Positions 17,394-27,032 of a DNA stretch of 64,000 bases are shown here, in pieces (within the stretch, counting starts at the first letter, position 1; each line of letters starts with the position of its first letter). This stretch comes from Shimia sp051201625. GTDB taxonomy: Bacteria > Pseudomonadota > Alphaproteobacteria > Rhodobacterales > Rhodobacteraceae. Under the pieces are notes generated by a model. That model did no database searches. It was not told where the DNA came from and saw only the letters and a list, made by a program, of their open reading frames with translations. The DNA is taken from positions 3,720,001 to 3,784,000 of the forward strand of contig NZ_CP179203.1 of assembly GCF_051201625.1 (NCBI RefSeq), given 5' to 3'. A program made the translations under genes and the position numbers.

Positions 17394-18059
17394 ATGAAAT
17401 TCCTGTTGGTCGAAGATAATCTTGAGTTAGCAAACGCAATTTGCGCGCGCATGCAGCTGGATGGGCATGTCGTTGACCACGCAGATAAAATTCATGATGC
17501 TCAGGCTTTTTCAGAAACCGGTGATTACGATCTGATTCTGCTAGATATCATGTTACCTGATGGTGATGGCCGAATGTTTCTAAAACAACATCGTGCTGGC
17601 CAGAAGGACACGCCAGTTATTGTCCTGACTGCTCGTTCCCAAGTATCAGACAGAATCGGCATGCTTGATCTTGGGGCTGATGATTACGTCACCAAACCGT
17701 TTGACCATGAGGAACTGCAGGCTCGGTGCCGCGCTGTATTGCGGCGAAAATTCGGCACCGCACAGACCGCTTTAACCCTTAGCGACGTAGACTTCGATCC
17801 TGTTGCCGGAACACTATGCATCAATGGGGTAGAAACACATCTCCGCAATCGAGAGTTGCGTTTGCTAGAACTTTTATTTCACTCCCCGGGTCAGATATTT
17901 TCCAAACAAAAGTTGTTCGACCGTCTATTTTCCTACGACGATGACGTGTCCGAGAATGCAATAGAAGTCTATATTGGCCGCTTGCGAAAACACCTTGAGA
18001 GATCAGCCCTGAAAATTACTACTCATCGCGGACTAGGCTATCGGTTAGACCATGACTGA
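17394..18059 (+). CDS. OmpR-family response regulator, TctD-like
   Basis: 221-residue two-domain regulator. The receiver domain starts MKFLLVEDNLELA and has the phosphoacceptor Asp51 in LILLDIMLPDGDG, the Thr of VIVLTARS and the Lys of DDYVTKPF. The C-terminal winged helix includes LRNRELRLLELLFHSPG and ENAIEVYIGRLRKHL, ending GYRLDHD. A longer frame to 17301 exists but the ATG at 17394 matches the family N-terminus. Its end overlaps the kinase start by eight bases. Divergence from tctCBA marks it as the regulator of that transporter, by analogy with TctD of Salmonella. Confidence 0.93.
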   Translation: MKFLLVEDNLELANAICARMQLDGHVVDHADKIHDAQAFSETGDYDLILLDIMLPDGDGRMFLKQHRAGQKDTPVIVLTARSQVSDRIGMLDLGADDYVTKPFDHEELQARCRAVLRRKFGTAQTALTLSDVDFDPVAGTLCINGVETHLRNRELRLLELLFHSPGQIFSKQKLFDRLFSYDDDVSENAIEVYIGRLRKHLERSALKITTHRGLGYRLDHD

Positions 18060-19419
18060 AACAGTGCATATCCGAGGCTCGCTTCGTAACCAGTTAGCTA
18101 TAACATTGGTTGGCGGTGCCGCACTTCTTGCAGTACTTATCTTCATTATTGTGCGCAGCTACGCAGCGCAGATCGCTCAGCAAGGACAAGATGATATCCT
18201 TGGCGCATCTGTCACCTCAATTCTTGACGCGGCCGTAATCCGCAACGGTGCCATTGAGATCGATTTCCCGTACGCATCTTTTTCAATGCTAAATACTGAG
18301 TCTGATGACAGAGTATTTTACGCCATTTATCAGGATGACAAACTGCTTTCTGGTTACCCTAACCTGCCACGCGCCTCAGTATCCACAGGAATGGAAAGTG
18401 ATTTTCGCACTGAACTATTCGATGCTACGGCAATCCGCCTGGCCACAGCCTCGCGCGTCCTTATCGGTGCGAAATTGCGCACAAATATCACTGTGTCCGT
18501 TGCCCAAACTCAAGATGCCTTGTCTGGCACCTTAAACCGCATTTCCCGAAATGTCGGACTGTTTGGTACTGGTTTCTTTCTGCTAACAACTTTGCTTTCA
18601 GTCTGGGTTACGTCGACGACAATCACGCCCCTGCGCCGCTTAACCAATTCTGTCACGCGTCGGGGACCACAAGACCTAAGCCCAGTGGTGCGACATGTTC
18701 CGGCAGAAATGGCGCCACTAGTGTCTTCGCTTAACAACCTGATGGCACGTCTAGACCAGTCTTTAAAACAGTCCGAAGACTTTATCGCCGAAGCTGCTCA
18801 TCGAGTGCGCACCCCCTTGGCCACCGTCCGGTCTCATGCCGAGGCAACCCTTCATCGCGTGGAACGTGAAGACAACCGAAAGGCCTTGCGAGCGATGATG
18901 CGGGCAATTGATGAAAGCTCGCGCGCAGCCGGACAGTTACTAGATCATGCTATGATAACATTTCGTGCTGACCACCTTGAACTGCACAAGCTTGATCTCG
19001 TCGACGTTGTCAGCGATCTTGTTACAAGACTTTCGCCAATTGCCGAGATGAAGCACATCGAATTACATTTGCACGGTGACATGTCCGTCGTCGTGTACGG
19101 TGATCCTATCCTATTGCAAAACGCTTTCAGGAATATCATCGACAACGCGCTGAAATATGCTCCAAGCGAGAGCGGTATTAACATCTTTGTTCATGCCAAA
19201 CCGCGCCCAACGGTTGAAATTCAAGATCAGGGCACAGGCTTTCCGCCCAATAAGATGTCAGAACTCGTCGCGCGGTTTTCTCGTGGGGAAAACGCTAAAG
19301 ACACAATTGGCTCCGGCTTAGGCCTAACAATCGCTCAAGACGTTGCGACAGCACATAAGGGCACATTAACCCTATCTAATCTGCAAAGGAGCGGCGCATG
19401 CGTTACCTTTTCGTTCTGA
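18052..19419 (+). CDS. sensor histidine kinase, TctE-like
   Basis: 455-residue membrane kinase. The order is a membrane helix near residues 15-35, a periplasmic sensor domain to about 165 (2CSK_N-type, as in TctE and QseC), a second membrane helix near 168-190, HAMP-like linker, dimerisation helix with phosphoacceptor His250 in AEAAHRVRTPL, then the ATPase domain with NIIDNALKYAP (N box), DQGTGFPP (G1) and GSGLGLTIA (G2). It overlaps the regulator by 8 bases and the following binding-protein gene by 22 bases. Partner of the response regulator upstream. Confidence 0.93.
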   Translation: MTETVHIRGSLRNQLAITLVGGAALLAVLIFIIVRSYAAQIAQQGQDDILGASVTSILDAAVIRNGAIEIDFPYASFSMLNTESDDRVFYAIYQDDKLLSGYPNLPRASVSTGMESDFRTELFDATAIRLATASRVLIGAKLRTNITVSVAQTQDALSGTLNRISRNVGLFGTGFFLLTTLLSVWVTSTTITPLRRLTNSVTRRGPQDLSPVVRHVPAEMAPLVSSLNNLMARLDQSLKQSEDFIAEAAHRVRTPLATVRSHAEATLHRVEREDNRKALRAMMRAIDESSRAAGQLLDHAMITFRADHLELHKLDLVDVVSDLVTRLSPIAEMKHIELHLHGDMSVVVYGDPILLQNAFRNIIDNALKYAPSESGINIFVHAKPRPTVEIQDQGTGFPPNKMSELVARFSRGENAKDTIGSGLGLTIAQDVATAHKGTLTLSNLQRSGACVTFSF

Positions 19420-20405
19420 CTATATTAATTTTGCCAAGATTGGCTTTGTCTCAGGATTGGGAGGACGAGCAATTGTTTGGCCCTGAGAACCCAGGGCAAA
19501 CACTGCGCATAATTTCAAGTACTGATACTTCTTTTTTTGAGCCCATCATTTCAGGCTTCCTTCAGGCAAATCCTCGCATAGCCATCAATTACTTTGTAAC
19601 CAGTACAGCCCAAATTGATGCGACAATACGCCGAGACCCGGCCGCATTCGACGTGGTAATTTCCAGCGCCATGGATCTGCAGTTCAAATTAGTTAACGAC
19701 GGCTACGCAATGAAACTTGATGATATAAATCATCCAGATTGGGCCCAATGGCGCAGGAGCCTTTTCGGTTTCACCACGGAACCTGCCGCCATTGTGTTGA
19801 ACCGACAAGCCTTTTCAAACCATACAATTCCGCAAACCCGGCAAGAGCTCATTCAGGCAATGCGCGCGCGCCCCGAGATATTTCGCAATCGGCTTGGCAC
19901 CTACGACGTTCGCGAGTCCGGCCTTGGTTATCTTTTTGCCACACAGGATGCGCGCACCTCAGAGACTTTCTGGCGCTTGATGGAGGTTATGGGCAGCCTC
20001 GGCCTTAACCTCTACTGTTGTTCCGGGGACATGATAGATGACCTGATTGCAGGCAAAATTCTCGTCGCTTACAATGTTCTGGGCAGTTACGCAGCTGCTC
20101 GAAAAGACGACGATAAAATCCTAGAAATTATCCTGCCAGCCGATTTTCCCACAACGATGATGCGCTCTGGATTTGCGTCATCACATACGATGCTGCCTGA
20201 AACGGCCGAAGCGTTCATGCGTTATCTGGTAAATGTCCAAGTTGAGACAAATAATCGGTCCGGGTTTCCACTCCCTCCACTGAACCCCGTAAAAGATATT
20301 GAAAGCCGATCCACAATATCATTGAGCCCTGCCCTGATGACGTATCTTGACGCGCTCAAGAAAAAAAACTTCCTACAAGAGTGGGAAAATGCAGTACTTC
20401 AGTAG
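19398..20405 (+). CDS. periplasmic solute-binding protein encoded in the TctDE-like operon
   Basis: 335-residue protein with a signal peptide (MRYLFVLTILILPRLALS) and the fold of Fe(III)/spermidine-type extracellular solute-binding proteins: TLRIISSTDTSFFEPII at the start of the mature part, DVVISSAMDLQFKLV, then FTTEPAAIVLNRQAF. No permease or ATPase lies next to it; instead its start lies 22 bases inside the kinase gene. This placement suggests an accessory ligand receptor that presents the signal to the kinase rather than a transport component. It is distinct from TctC. The regulatory role is inference from context. Confidence 0.82.
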   Translation: MRYLFVLTILILPRLALSQDWEDEQLFGPENPGQTLRIISSTDTSFFEPIISGFLQANPRIAINYFVTSTAQIDATIRRDPAAFDVVISSAMDLQFKLVNDGYAMKLDDINHPDWAQWRRSLFGFTTEPAAIVLNRQAFSNHTIPQTRQELIQAMRARPEIFRNRLGTYDVRESGLGYLFATQDARTSETFWRLMEVMGSLGLNLYCCSGDMIDDLIAGKILVAYNVLGSYAAARKDDDKILEIILPADFPTTMMRSGFASSHTMLPETAEAFMRYLVNVQVETNNRSGFPLPPLNPVKDIESRSTISLSPALMTYLDALKKKNFLQEWENAVLQ

Positions 20406-20555
20406 AACTGCTCAGAAATGCTACTTTTTAACTGGCTAGATCATGCAAAAGGCATTTAGCTTAAGGAGTTTTGATGAATTTATCTGACGCCTAGCCAGAC
20501 GTCCTCATACTGACTAAGGAGACTTGAGTTACCGTATCTCCAGAAAGTTCGCCTT

Positions 20556-21215
20556 ATGCCGCTTCGCGTAAATCTTCCAAAATCTGCTTCTGTGGCTAAA
20601 TTGACTGAAGACGGAAAATTATTCTCGTCGTCTGCTGCTCGAAATGTGCAAGCTATCGTTTCGCTAGTGCGGCAACGCGCTCCAATGAGAGGCAACGCTT
20701 TGGAGCTAGCTAGCGGTACAGGTCAGCACATCGTCGAGTTAGCCCGCGCTACTCCGGGACTGAATTGGCAACCAACTGAAATTGATAGCCATCGTCGAGA
20801 AAGCATAAATGCCCATGTGGCCCATACCGGCCTATCCAATATTGCGTTAGCAATGGAACTGGACGCGACTGCCCCAGGTTGGTCAACAAAAAACAATGAG
20901 CAAGATTTCATACTTCTAGCAAACTTACTTCACCTGATCAGTGAAACAGAGACCAAGACACTGATTAGGGAGGCGTCACTCGCTCTTGCTCCCGGAGGCC
21001 AACTGATAATCTACGGACCCTTTAAGCGAAATAACAATTTGACCAGCGAGGGCGACTTAACGTTTCATACGAGTCTCCAAGCAACAGACTCAGAGATAGG
21101 CTACAAAAACAATGAGGACGTTTTCGTTTGGGGCAAAGAAAAAGGGCTGACCAGCAGTATCCAAATTGACATGCCGGCTAACAACCTCGCGATATGTTGG
21201 CGAAAGCCTCACTAG
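20556..21215 (+). CDS. DUF938-family SAM-dependent methyltransferase
   Basis: 219-residue class I methyltransferase-fold protein of the DUF938 family. The SAM-binding motif I is LELASGTGQHIVELA near residues 49-63, followed by WQPTEID (acidic residue of motif II) and FILLANLLHLISE, then LAPGGQLIIYGPF and the family-specific C-terminal VFVWGKEKGL. The N-terminal LFSSSAARNVQAI segment is also typical. No operon partner is evident and the substrate is unknown. Confidence 0.87.
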   Translation: MPLRVNLPKSASVAKLTEDGKLFSSSAARNVQAIVSLVRQRAPMRGNALELASGTGQHIVELARATPGLNWQPTEIDSHRRESINAHVAHTGLSNIALAMELDATAPGWSTKNNEQDFILLANLLHLISETETKTLIREASLALAPGGQLIIYGPFKRNNNLTSEGDLTFHTSLQATDSEIGYKNNEDVFVWGKEKGLTSSIQIDMPANNLAICWRKPH

Positions 21216-21320
21216 TTTTCACGTTTTTACTTAGTGCATTATTCGAAACACATGATTTCGATCAATTAATACATTCCAAAATTTTGATATGTGGACCGTA
21301 AAACATTATTGGAGATAAAT

Positions 21321-21674
21321 ATGAGTTGGGCCGATGCACTTTCAAATACCCGAACCCAGTTACGCGCTCTGAATAAAATTATTCCGGAAACGACTAAAGC
21401 CTTTGGAGGACTTGGCAAGACAGTAAAAGAGGGTGGTATTCTGGATTTTAAAGCCAAAGAGTTCATAGCATTAGGAATCGCTGTCGCAACGCGCTGTGAG
21501 TCTTGTATCGTACTACATTGTGAAGCCCTCATAAGGGCTGGCGCTACGCGAGACGAAATCGGCGATGTCTTGGCGATGAATATTCAGATGGGCGGTGGGC
21601 CGTCGATGATGTACGCAGCAAAAGCTTTGGAGTGCTTTGATGAGCTGTCCTCCAACAAAAACGCCTCTAGCTAA
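21321..21674 (+). CDS. AhpD-like carboxymuconolactone decarboxylase family protein
   Basis: 117-residue helical protein of the carboxymuconolactone decarboxylase/AhpD family. It carries the redox motif CESCIVLHC, that is Cys-x2-Cys with the following His and an extra Cys, as in alkylhydroperoxidase-like members, so a peroxide- or thiol-linked reductase activity is likelier than lactone decarboxylation. The ATG at 21321 follows GGAGA at the normal distance; the upstream extension to 21291 has no ribosome binding site. Single gene. Confidence 0.88.
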   Translation: MSWADALSNTRTQLRALNKIIPETTKAFGGLGKTVKEGGILDFKAKEFIALGIAVATRCESCIVLHCEALIRAGATRDEIGDVLAMNIQMGGGPSMMYAAKALECFDELSSNKNASS

Positions 21675-22133
21675 CCTTTTTCAAACTATTAGTGATTGAA
21701 AGTTAGTTGCTGGAAAAATCGTAGTCCAAGTCAATATTGAAGGATTCACGCGAAGTCTTTCGGGAGTTTACCAAAATTGCGGTAAAGCGCCGGCAAAACA
21801 CGATAGATGCACAGTTTTTCAAGGCTTATGCCGCTAGCGCGCGGCAATTGGGCTAGTCTTACTTATGACTCGTGAGAAACTAAATCAGCTGTTTAGGTTG
21901 CAGTCACAGTTTTTCTAAAGGAATCTCACGATCACTTTAGAGCTTATTTTAAAAACAGCACGACAGCCTTTAAATTACAAAAAAATTATTAATAATTTGC
22001 ATTAAATCACACAGATCCGGCCAACAATTTAACCGTTATCAATTTCTCCACAAACCACAAAATACCAATCAGAAACCTCTGAGTGACCCTGCACGTACCG
22101 AAACGCTCTGAACTGCGACCAGCGCGGCGAACC
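21675..22133. other. AT-rich gene-free region
   Basis: About 460 bases between the converging AhpD-like and flavoprotein genes. The right part is very AT-rich. I see no gene, no strong terminator hairpin and no repeat. Confidence 0.5.
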
Positions 22134-24638
22134 TCAACAATCCTTGCGAATGGTTTCGTTTTTTGGATCATAGGGGCTGTCGCAAGTTACAACTGCGTCC
22201 CAGAGCTTATCTTGAATCTTGACCCGCAGTTTGGTTCCTTCGACGGTCATCTCAGGGGTGACATATCCCATCCCGATCGACTTCCCAAAATGCACTGAGT
22301 AACCGCCCGAGGTTAGACGGCCAACACGGGCGCCGTCTGGCGTGTAAAGGACTTCTCTCCCCCAAGGATCCGCATCGTCAGGCCCATCGATCAAAATGGT
22401 GCAGCATTTTGCACGGATACCCTTGGCTTCCATCGCACTCTTGCCATGAAAACTTTTCGAATTGTCGATAAAGCGCGGTAAATCTGCTTCGGCAGGTGTC
22501 GCATCGCGTCCCAACTCTGTGCCAAAAGCACGATATGATTTCTCTTGACGCAGCCAGTTTTGAGCACGCGCACCAACAAGCTTCAGGCCATACTTTTCAC
22601 CAGCACTTGTCAGTAGATCCCAAAGATAATTCTGCATCTCAATCGGATGATGCAGTTCCCAACCCAACTCGCCAGTGTATGCCACACGAATGGCTTTCAC
22701 CGGGCACATGCCAAGTTCAATTTGCTGAACAGAGAGCCATGGAAAGCGCTTGTTCGAAAGCGCGCTTACCGCTTCTGCATCGTTGATCACTTCCCTTAAA
22801 ACATCGCGCGACTTCGGACCGGCAATAGCAAAGACACCTTTTTGCGTGGTGACATCCTGAATCTCAATATAACCAAATTCATCCATTTTATCCTCTGCGG
22901 CCTTGCGCAGAAAATCAGCGTCATACTCGGTCCAAGCACCGGCCGAGACAAGATAATAGCTGTGCTCGCTGTCACGAACGATAGTGTATTCAGTCCGTGT
23001 AGTTCCATGACTTGTCAGCGCATAAGTAAGATTAATTCGACCCACTTTTGGCAATTTATTGCAAGTAAACCAATCGAGGAACTGCGTAGCTCCCGGCCCT
23101 TTTACTATGTGTTTCGTGAAAGCAGTCGCGTCAATCAGACCTACACCGTTCCGCACAGCCTCCGCCTCATCTTTGGCGTGGTGCCACCATGCGCCTCGCC
23201 GGAATGAACGGCTGTCATGGTCGAAATTTTTTGGTGCATCTATGGGACCGTAGTAATTCGGACGTTCCCAGCCGTTTACGCAGCCAAACTGGGCACCAAC
23301 CGCCTTTTGACGATCATAAGCCGGGGCGGTGCGAAGAGGGCGGCAGGCTTCACGCTCTTCATCTGGGTGGTGCAAAACATAGACATGGTTATAACATTCT
23401 TCGTTTTTTCGCGCGGCAAACTCGGTAGTCATCCAATTTTGGCTGTATCGCTTGGGATCGAGGCTCGCCATATCGATGTCAGCTTCACCATCGACCATCA
23501 TTTGGGCAAGGTAATAGCCAGTACCACCTGCTGCGGTGATACCAAACGAAAAGCCTTCAGCCAACCACATGTTGCGCAGGCCTGGGGCTGGACCCACGAG
23601 TGGATTACCATCTGGGGTATAACAAATTGGTCCGTTAAAGTCGTCCTTCAGACCTGATTCAGCACAGGAGGGCACGCGTTCAGTCATCGCCATGTACTGT
23701 TCCGCAATACGATCAAGATCCAGCGGAAATAGGTCGGCACGAAAACTATCGGGTACGCCGTGTTCGAACCGGGCCGGTGCACCCACTTCGTAGATACCTA
23801 AAATCCATCCACCACGCTCTTCACGTGCATAGGACTGAGAATCAGCATCACGCACAACGGGATGTTCCGGATTGGTCTTGCGCCACCCCACAAGCTCATG
23901 ATCTTGATCCATAACAATGAATGTGTGCTCTACTGGGATCGCTGGCATCTTAATTCCCAGCATCTTAGCAGTACGCTGCGCATGGTTTCCGCTGGCGGTC
24001 ACTACGTGTTCAGCAGTTATAACAAACTGCTCACCGCTTTCGACAAGGTTACCACCTTTTTCGACCATTTTCGTGCAGGTAACTTCCCATGCTGTTCCAT
24101 TCCAGTGGAAAGCATTTGCCTGAACCTTCCGCACGATTTCGACACCTCTTTGGCGCGCGCCTTTGGCCATCGCCATGGTTACATCGGCAGGGTTAATGTA
24201 ACCATCCTCAGTGTGATAAATCGCACCTTTTAAATCGTCAGTGCGGATCAACGGCCACCGTTCCTTGATTTCCCCTGGGCTCAACCATTCGTAGTTAACG
24301 CCGCAGGTCTCAGCAGTGGAGGCGTAAAGCATGTACTCGTCCATGCGCGCATTAGTTTGCGCCATGCGGAGGTTTCCAACCACCGCGAAACCAGCATTTA
24401 ATCCAGTTTCCTCTTCAAGGGTCTTATAAAAATCAACCGAATATTTGTGAATGTGGGTCGTGGCATATGACATGTTGAAAAGCGGCAAAAGGCCCGCGGC
24501 ATGCCACGTTGAACCAGACGTCAGTTCATCACGTTCGACCAGCATCACATCGTTCCATCCGGCCTTAGCCAGATGATATGCAATCGAAGTGCCAACAGCA
24601 CCACCGCCAACAACCAGCGCTTTAACTTGAGTTTTCAT
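22134..24638 (-). CDS. FAD-dependent dimethylglycine/sarcosine dehydrogenase-type enzyme with GcvT C-terminal domain
   Basis: 834-residue demethylating flavoprotein. The N-terminal half is a DAO-type FAD domain: GGGAVGTSIAYHLA nucleotide-binding motif, then SGSTWHAAGL in which His46 is the probable covalent FAD attachment residue. The C-terminal half from about residue 430 resembles the aminomethyltransferase GcvT and would bind tetrahydrofolate to catch the released one-carbon unit (AIAGPKSRDVL, AYTGELGWELHHP, VKAIRV). Such proteins oxidise N-methylated glycines from betaine or related osmolytes and are frequent in marine Rhodobacteraceae in many paralogues, so dimethylglycine, sarcosine or another N-methyl amine are all possible. 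Single gene; no transport partner adjacent. Confidence 0.9.
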   Translation of the reverse strand: MKTQVKALVVGGGAVGTSIAYHLAKAGWNDVMLVERDELTSGSTWHAAGLLPLFNMSYATTHIHKYSVDFYKTLEEETGLNAGFAVVGNLRMAQTNARMDEYMLYASTAETCGVNYEWLSPGEIKERWPLIRTDDLKGAIYHTEDGYINPADVTMAMAKGARQRGVEIVRKVQANAFHWNGTAWEVTCTKMVEKGGNLVESGEQFVITAEHVVTASGNHAQRTAKMLGIKMPAIPVEHTFIVMDQDHELVGWRKTNPEHPVVRDADSQSYAREERGGWILGIYEVGAPARFEHGVPDSFRADLFPLDLDRIAEQYMAMTERVPSCAESGLKDDFNGPICYTPDGNPLVGPAPGLRNMWLAEGFSFGITAAGGTGYYLAQMMVDGEADIDMASLDPKRYSQNWMTTEFAARKNEECYNHVYVLHHPDEEREACRPLRTAPAYDRQKAVGAQFGCVNGWERPNYYGPIDAPKNFDHDSRSFRRGAWWHHAKDEAEAVRNGVGLIDATAFTKHIVKGPGATQFLDWFTCNKLPKVGRINLTYALTSHGTTRTEYTIVRDSEHSYYLVSAGAWTEYDADFLRKAAEDKMDEFGYIEIQDVTTQKGVFAIAGPKSRDVLREVINDAEAVSALSNKRFPWLSVQQIELGMCPVKAIRVAYTGELGWELHHPIEMQNYLWDLLTSAGEKYGLKLVGARAQNWLRQEKSYRAFGTELGRDATPAEADLPRFIDNSKSFHGKSAMEAKGIRAKCCTILIDGPDDADPWGREVLYTPDGARVGRLTSGGYSVHFGKSIGMGYVTPEMTVEGTKLRVKIQDKLWDAVVTCDSPYDPKNETIRKDC

Positions 24639-25093
24639 ACCCGGGCGACTCCAACTGAAATAACTTGTTCGTAATCTGGCAAATCATTCGGTGTCTCGGC
24701 GGGTCCATCCGACGGAAAATCGGGCAAAACCGACCAACTGTGCTCAATTGCATGAATTTGGAACCCACGCCACGAACTTTGGCTAAACACGCAGTCGCTG
24801 ATCTATTTCAGGTAAGACGTTCCGCATATCAATCTGATGGTTAAGAGTGGTGTTTAAAAGCAAGCTCGATTTACGGTGATTTAAGATGCAACATTAGAAG
24901 AAATTGATCGCATGGAAAGGCAGACTGCTTACGACCTATCCAAAGGCGCGACGCCCATAGCTGTCTACAATCCACAGCGCCTGAGAATTTTTGGAACAAC
25001 ACACAACATACATCCAATCAGCGCAATTTTCTTGCCGCAGCGCGGCACGAACTGCTAAGAACATGATGAAAAAACCTTAAGAGCTGCGCAAAA
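24639..25093. other. gene-poor region upstream of panC
   Basis: About 455 bases between divergent genes. It includes a short open frame (ATG at 24912, 49 codons) without a good ribosome binding site and without recognisable similarity; I do not call it. Promoters for the flavoprotein and panCB must lie here. Confidence 0.45.
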
Positions 25094-25939
25094 ATGAAGA
25101 TTTGCAAAACCGTCGCTGAATGTCGTGCCACCATTTCAGGTTTTCGTGGAAAAAATGAAACTGTGAGCTTGGTCCCAACAATGGGCTTTCTTCACAGGGG
25201 GCATATGTCCCTGATCAATCTAGCCCAATCACATACAGATCGTTCAGTTGTCTCTATCTTTGTGAATCCTACTCAATTCGGAAATGCCGCTGATCTTGAT
25301 AATTATCCGCGCGATGAAGCCCATGATCTCGATATGCTGGAGCATGCAGGGGTAGACGTGCTTTTTATCCCCGATAACGGCACAATATATCCACAAGGAG
25401 ATGAAACCATTATTGAAACAACCCGGCTGGCAAACATATTGCACGGTCGGGTACGCCCGGGCCATTTTCGCGGCGTCACGACCGTTGTGGCCCGTCTATT
25501 CAATATAGTTCAGCCAGATATCGCTTGTTTTGGAGAGAAGGACTACCAACAGTTGCAGGTGATCAAACGCATGGTGAGTGACCTGCACATGCCAATTAAG
25601 ATTGTTGGAGGCGCTACCGTTCGCGAACATGACGGATTAGCACTTTCATCACGCAATGTCCGTTTATCGTCAGAAGACAGGGCGGCCGCAGTCATTGTAT
25701 CAAAATCTTTAAACGCCGCAGAAAATGCCGCTCGGCCGCCTCTAACCGCTGCGCATCTAGCGAGTGTCATCTCTGAAAGTATTTCCACTGAGCCGCGCGC
25801 GGTTCTTAAAGGTCTGGACATTGTCAAAGACGGATCGCTTGAGCCCGTCTCTGGGCCTTTGACTGGACCAATAGCCATCATGATCTCCGTCGCCTTCGGG
25901 GATATCCTCCTGATCGATCAAAGGATCGTCACATTATGA
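25094..25939 (+). CDS. panC: pantothenate synthetase
   Basis: Joins pantoate and beta-alanine with ATP in vitamin B5 synthesis. The 281-residue protein has the nucleotidyl-transferase motif in VPTMGFLHRGHMSLI (HxGH), then VSIFVNPTQFG, GRVRPGHFRGVTTVV, FGEKDYQQLQVIKRM and the KMSKS-equivalent LSSRNVRLS. Length is normal. Its stop overlaps the panB start by four bases (ATGA), a tight two-gene pantothenate operon. Confidence 0.97.
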   Translation: MKICKTVAECRATISGFRGKNETVSLVPTMGFLHRGHMSLINLAQSHTDRSVVSIFVNPTQFGNAADLDNYPRDEAHDLDMLEHAGVDVLFIPDNGTIYPQGDETIIETTRLANILHGRVRPGHFRGVTTVVARLFNIVQPDIACFGEKDYQQLQVIKRMVSDLHMPIKIVGGATVREHDGLALSSRNVRLSSEDRAAAVIVSKSLNAAENAARPPLTAAHLASVISESISTEPRAVLKGLDIVKDGSLEPVSGPLTGPIAIMISVAFGDILLIDQRIVTL

Positions 25940-26745
25940 GCAAACAAACTCCCATCCGTCGTACTACAGTCCCGCAGATTGCTGCCCGCAAAGGCAACGA
26001 ACCAATCGTTTCGCTGACTTCCTATCATGCCCATACTGCGGCAATCGTCGATAAGTATGCCGACTTTATACTAGTGGGTGATAGTCTCGGCATGGTCATG
26101 CATGGAATGGAAAGCACGGTCGGTGTGCCACTTGATCTAATGATTATGCACGGAAAGGCTGTGGTACGCGGCACTAAAAGGGCCTTGATTGTCGTCGATA
26201 TGCCGTTTGGCACTTACGAGGAGAGCCCAGCCGTTGCATTTCGGAATGCTGCCAAAATCATGAAGGAAACAGGCTGTGGTGCAGTAAAGCTTGAAGGCGG
26301 TGAGCGCATGGCTGAGACAGTCCGATTTCTTACCCAGCGTGGTGTCCCTGTGATGGCACACATTGGTCTGACACCACAATCCAGCAATATCATGGGTGGC
26401 TTCAAAACTCAGGGGCGGGACGAAGATGATTGGCCCGTTCACGAGGCTGATGCAAAAGCAATATCCGAAGCGGGCGCGTTTGCAATCGTACTTGAAGGTA
26501 TGGTTGAACCGTTGGCTGCCCGGATTACCAAGCAGATAAACATTCCTACAATTGGCATCGGCGCATCAGCGGATTGCGACGGACAAATTCTAGTACTCGA
26601 AGATATGCTCGGGTTGAACAAATGGACACCAAAATTTGTCAAAGTCTACGGAGATCTTGGACCGGCCATCGAACGTGCCGTTAAAGAATACGCTAGCGAA
26701 GTTAAAGACCGCAGCTTCCCAAGCGAGGACGAGGTCTACCGCTAA
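25936..26745 (+). CDS. panB: 3-methyl-2-oxobutanoate hydroxymethyltransferase
   Basis: First committed enzyme of pantothenate synthesis, transferring a hydroxymethyl group from methylene-tetrahydrofolate to ketoisovalerate. The 269-residue TIM-barrel shows VSLTSYHAHTAAIVDKYAD, LVGDSLGMVMHGMEST (metal-binding Asp), VKLEGGERM, MAHIGLTPQ and IPTIGIGASADCDGQILV. The gene order panC-panB with ATGA coupling is common in this group. Confidence 0.97.
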   Translation: MSKQTPIRRTTVPQIAARKGNEPIVSLTSYHAHTAAIVDKYADFILVGDSLGMVMHGMESTVGVPLDLMIMHGKAVVRGTKRALIVVDMPFGTYEESPAVAFRNAAKIMKETGCGAVKLEGGERMAETVRFLTQRGVPVMAHIGLTPQSSNIMGGFKTQGRDEDDWPVHEADAKAISEAGAFAIVLEGMVEPLAARITKQINIPTIGIGASADCDGQILVLEDMLGLNKWTPKFVKVYGDLGPAIERAVKEYASEVKDRSFPSEDEVYR

Positions 26746-27032
26746 CAGCGTATCGTTAATGGGCCAGCTTATTGGATGTTCGCACACACCATAAGTTAAA
26801 CAAAATTTTGAGACTAACCCAGCCACTTATGACATACTTCCTAAGTGCTGTCTTTTTTACGTTTTAGACATACTTAGACAACATTCGGTTCCAAAAGGCA
26901 CCTACATCAAAATGCCCGAATTTCACTTGCAGAGCATGACCCCATCGTGGTTACACCGCGCATCGCGCGTCTGACTAATTAAGCTTCCTGATCATCATGT
27001 TAAAAAGTTTGGAGTTCAAATTTTGACAACAC

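Noticed and set aside
24912..25061. 49-codon frame upstream of panC
   Set aside because: Weak ribosome binding site and no similarity; could be chance.
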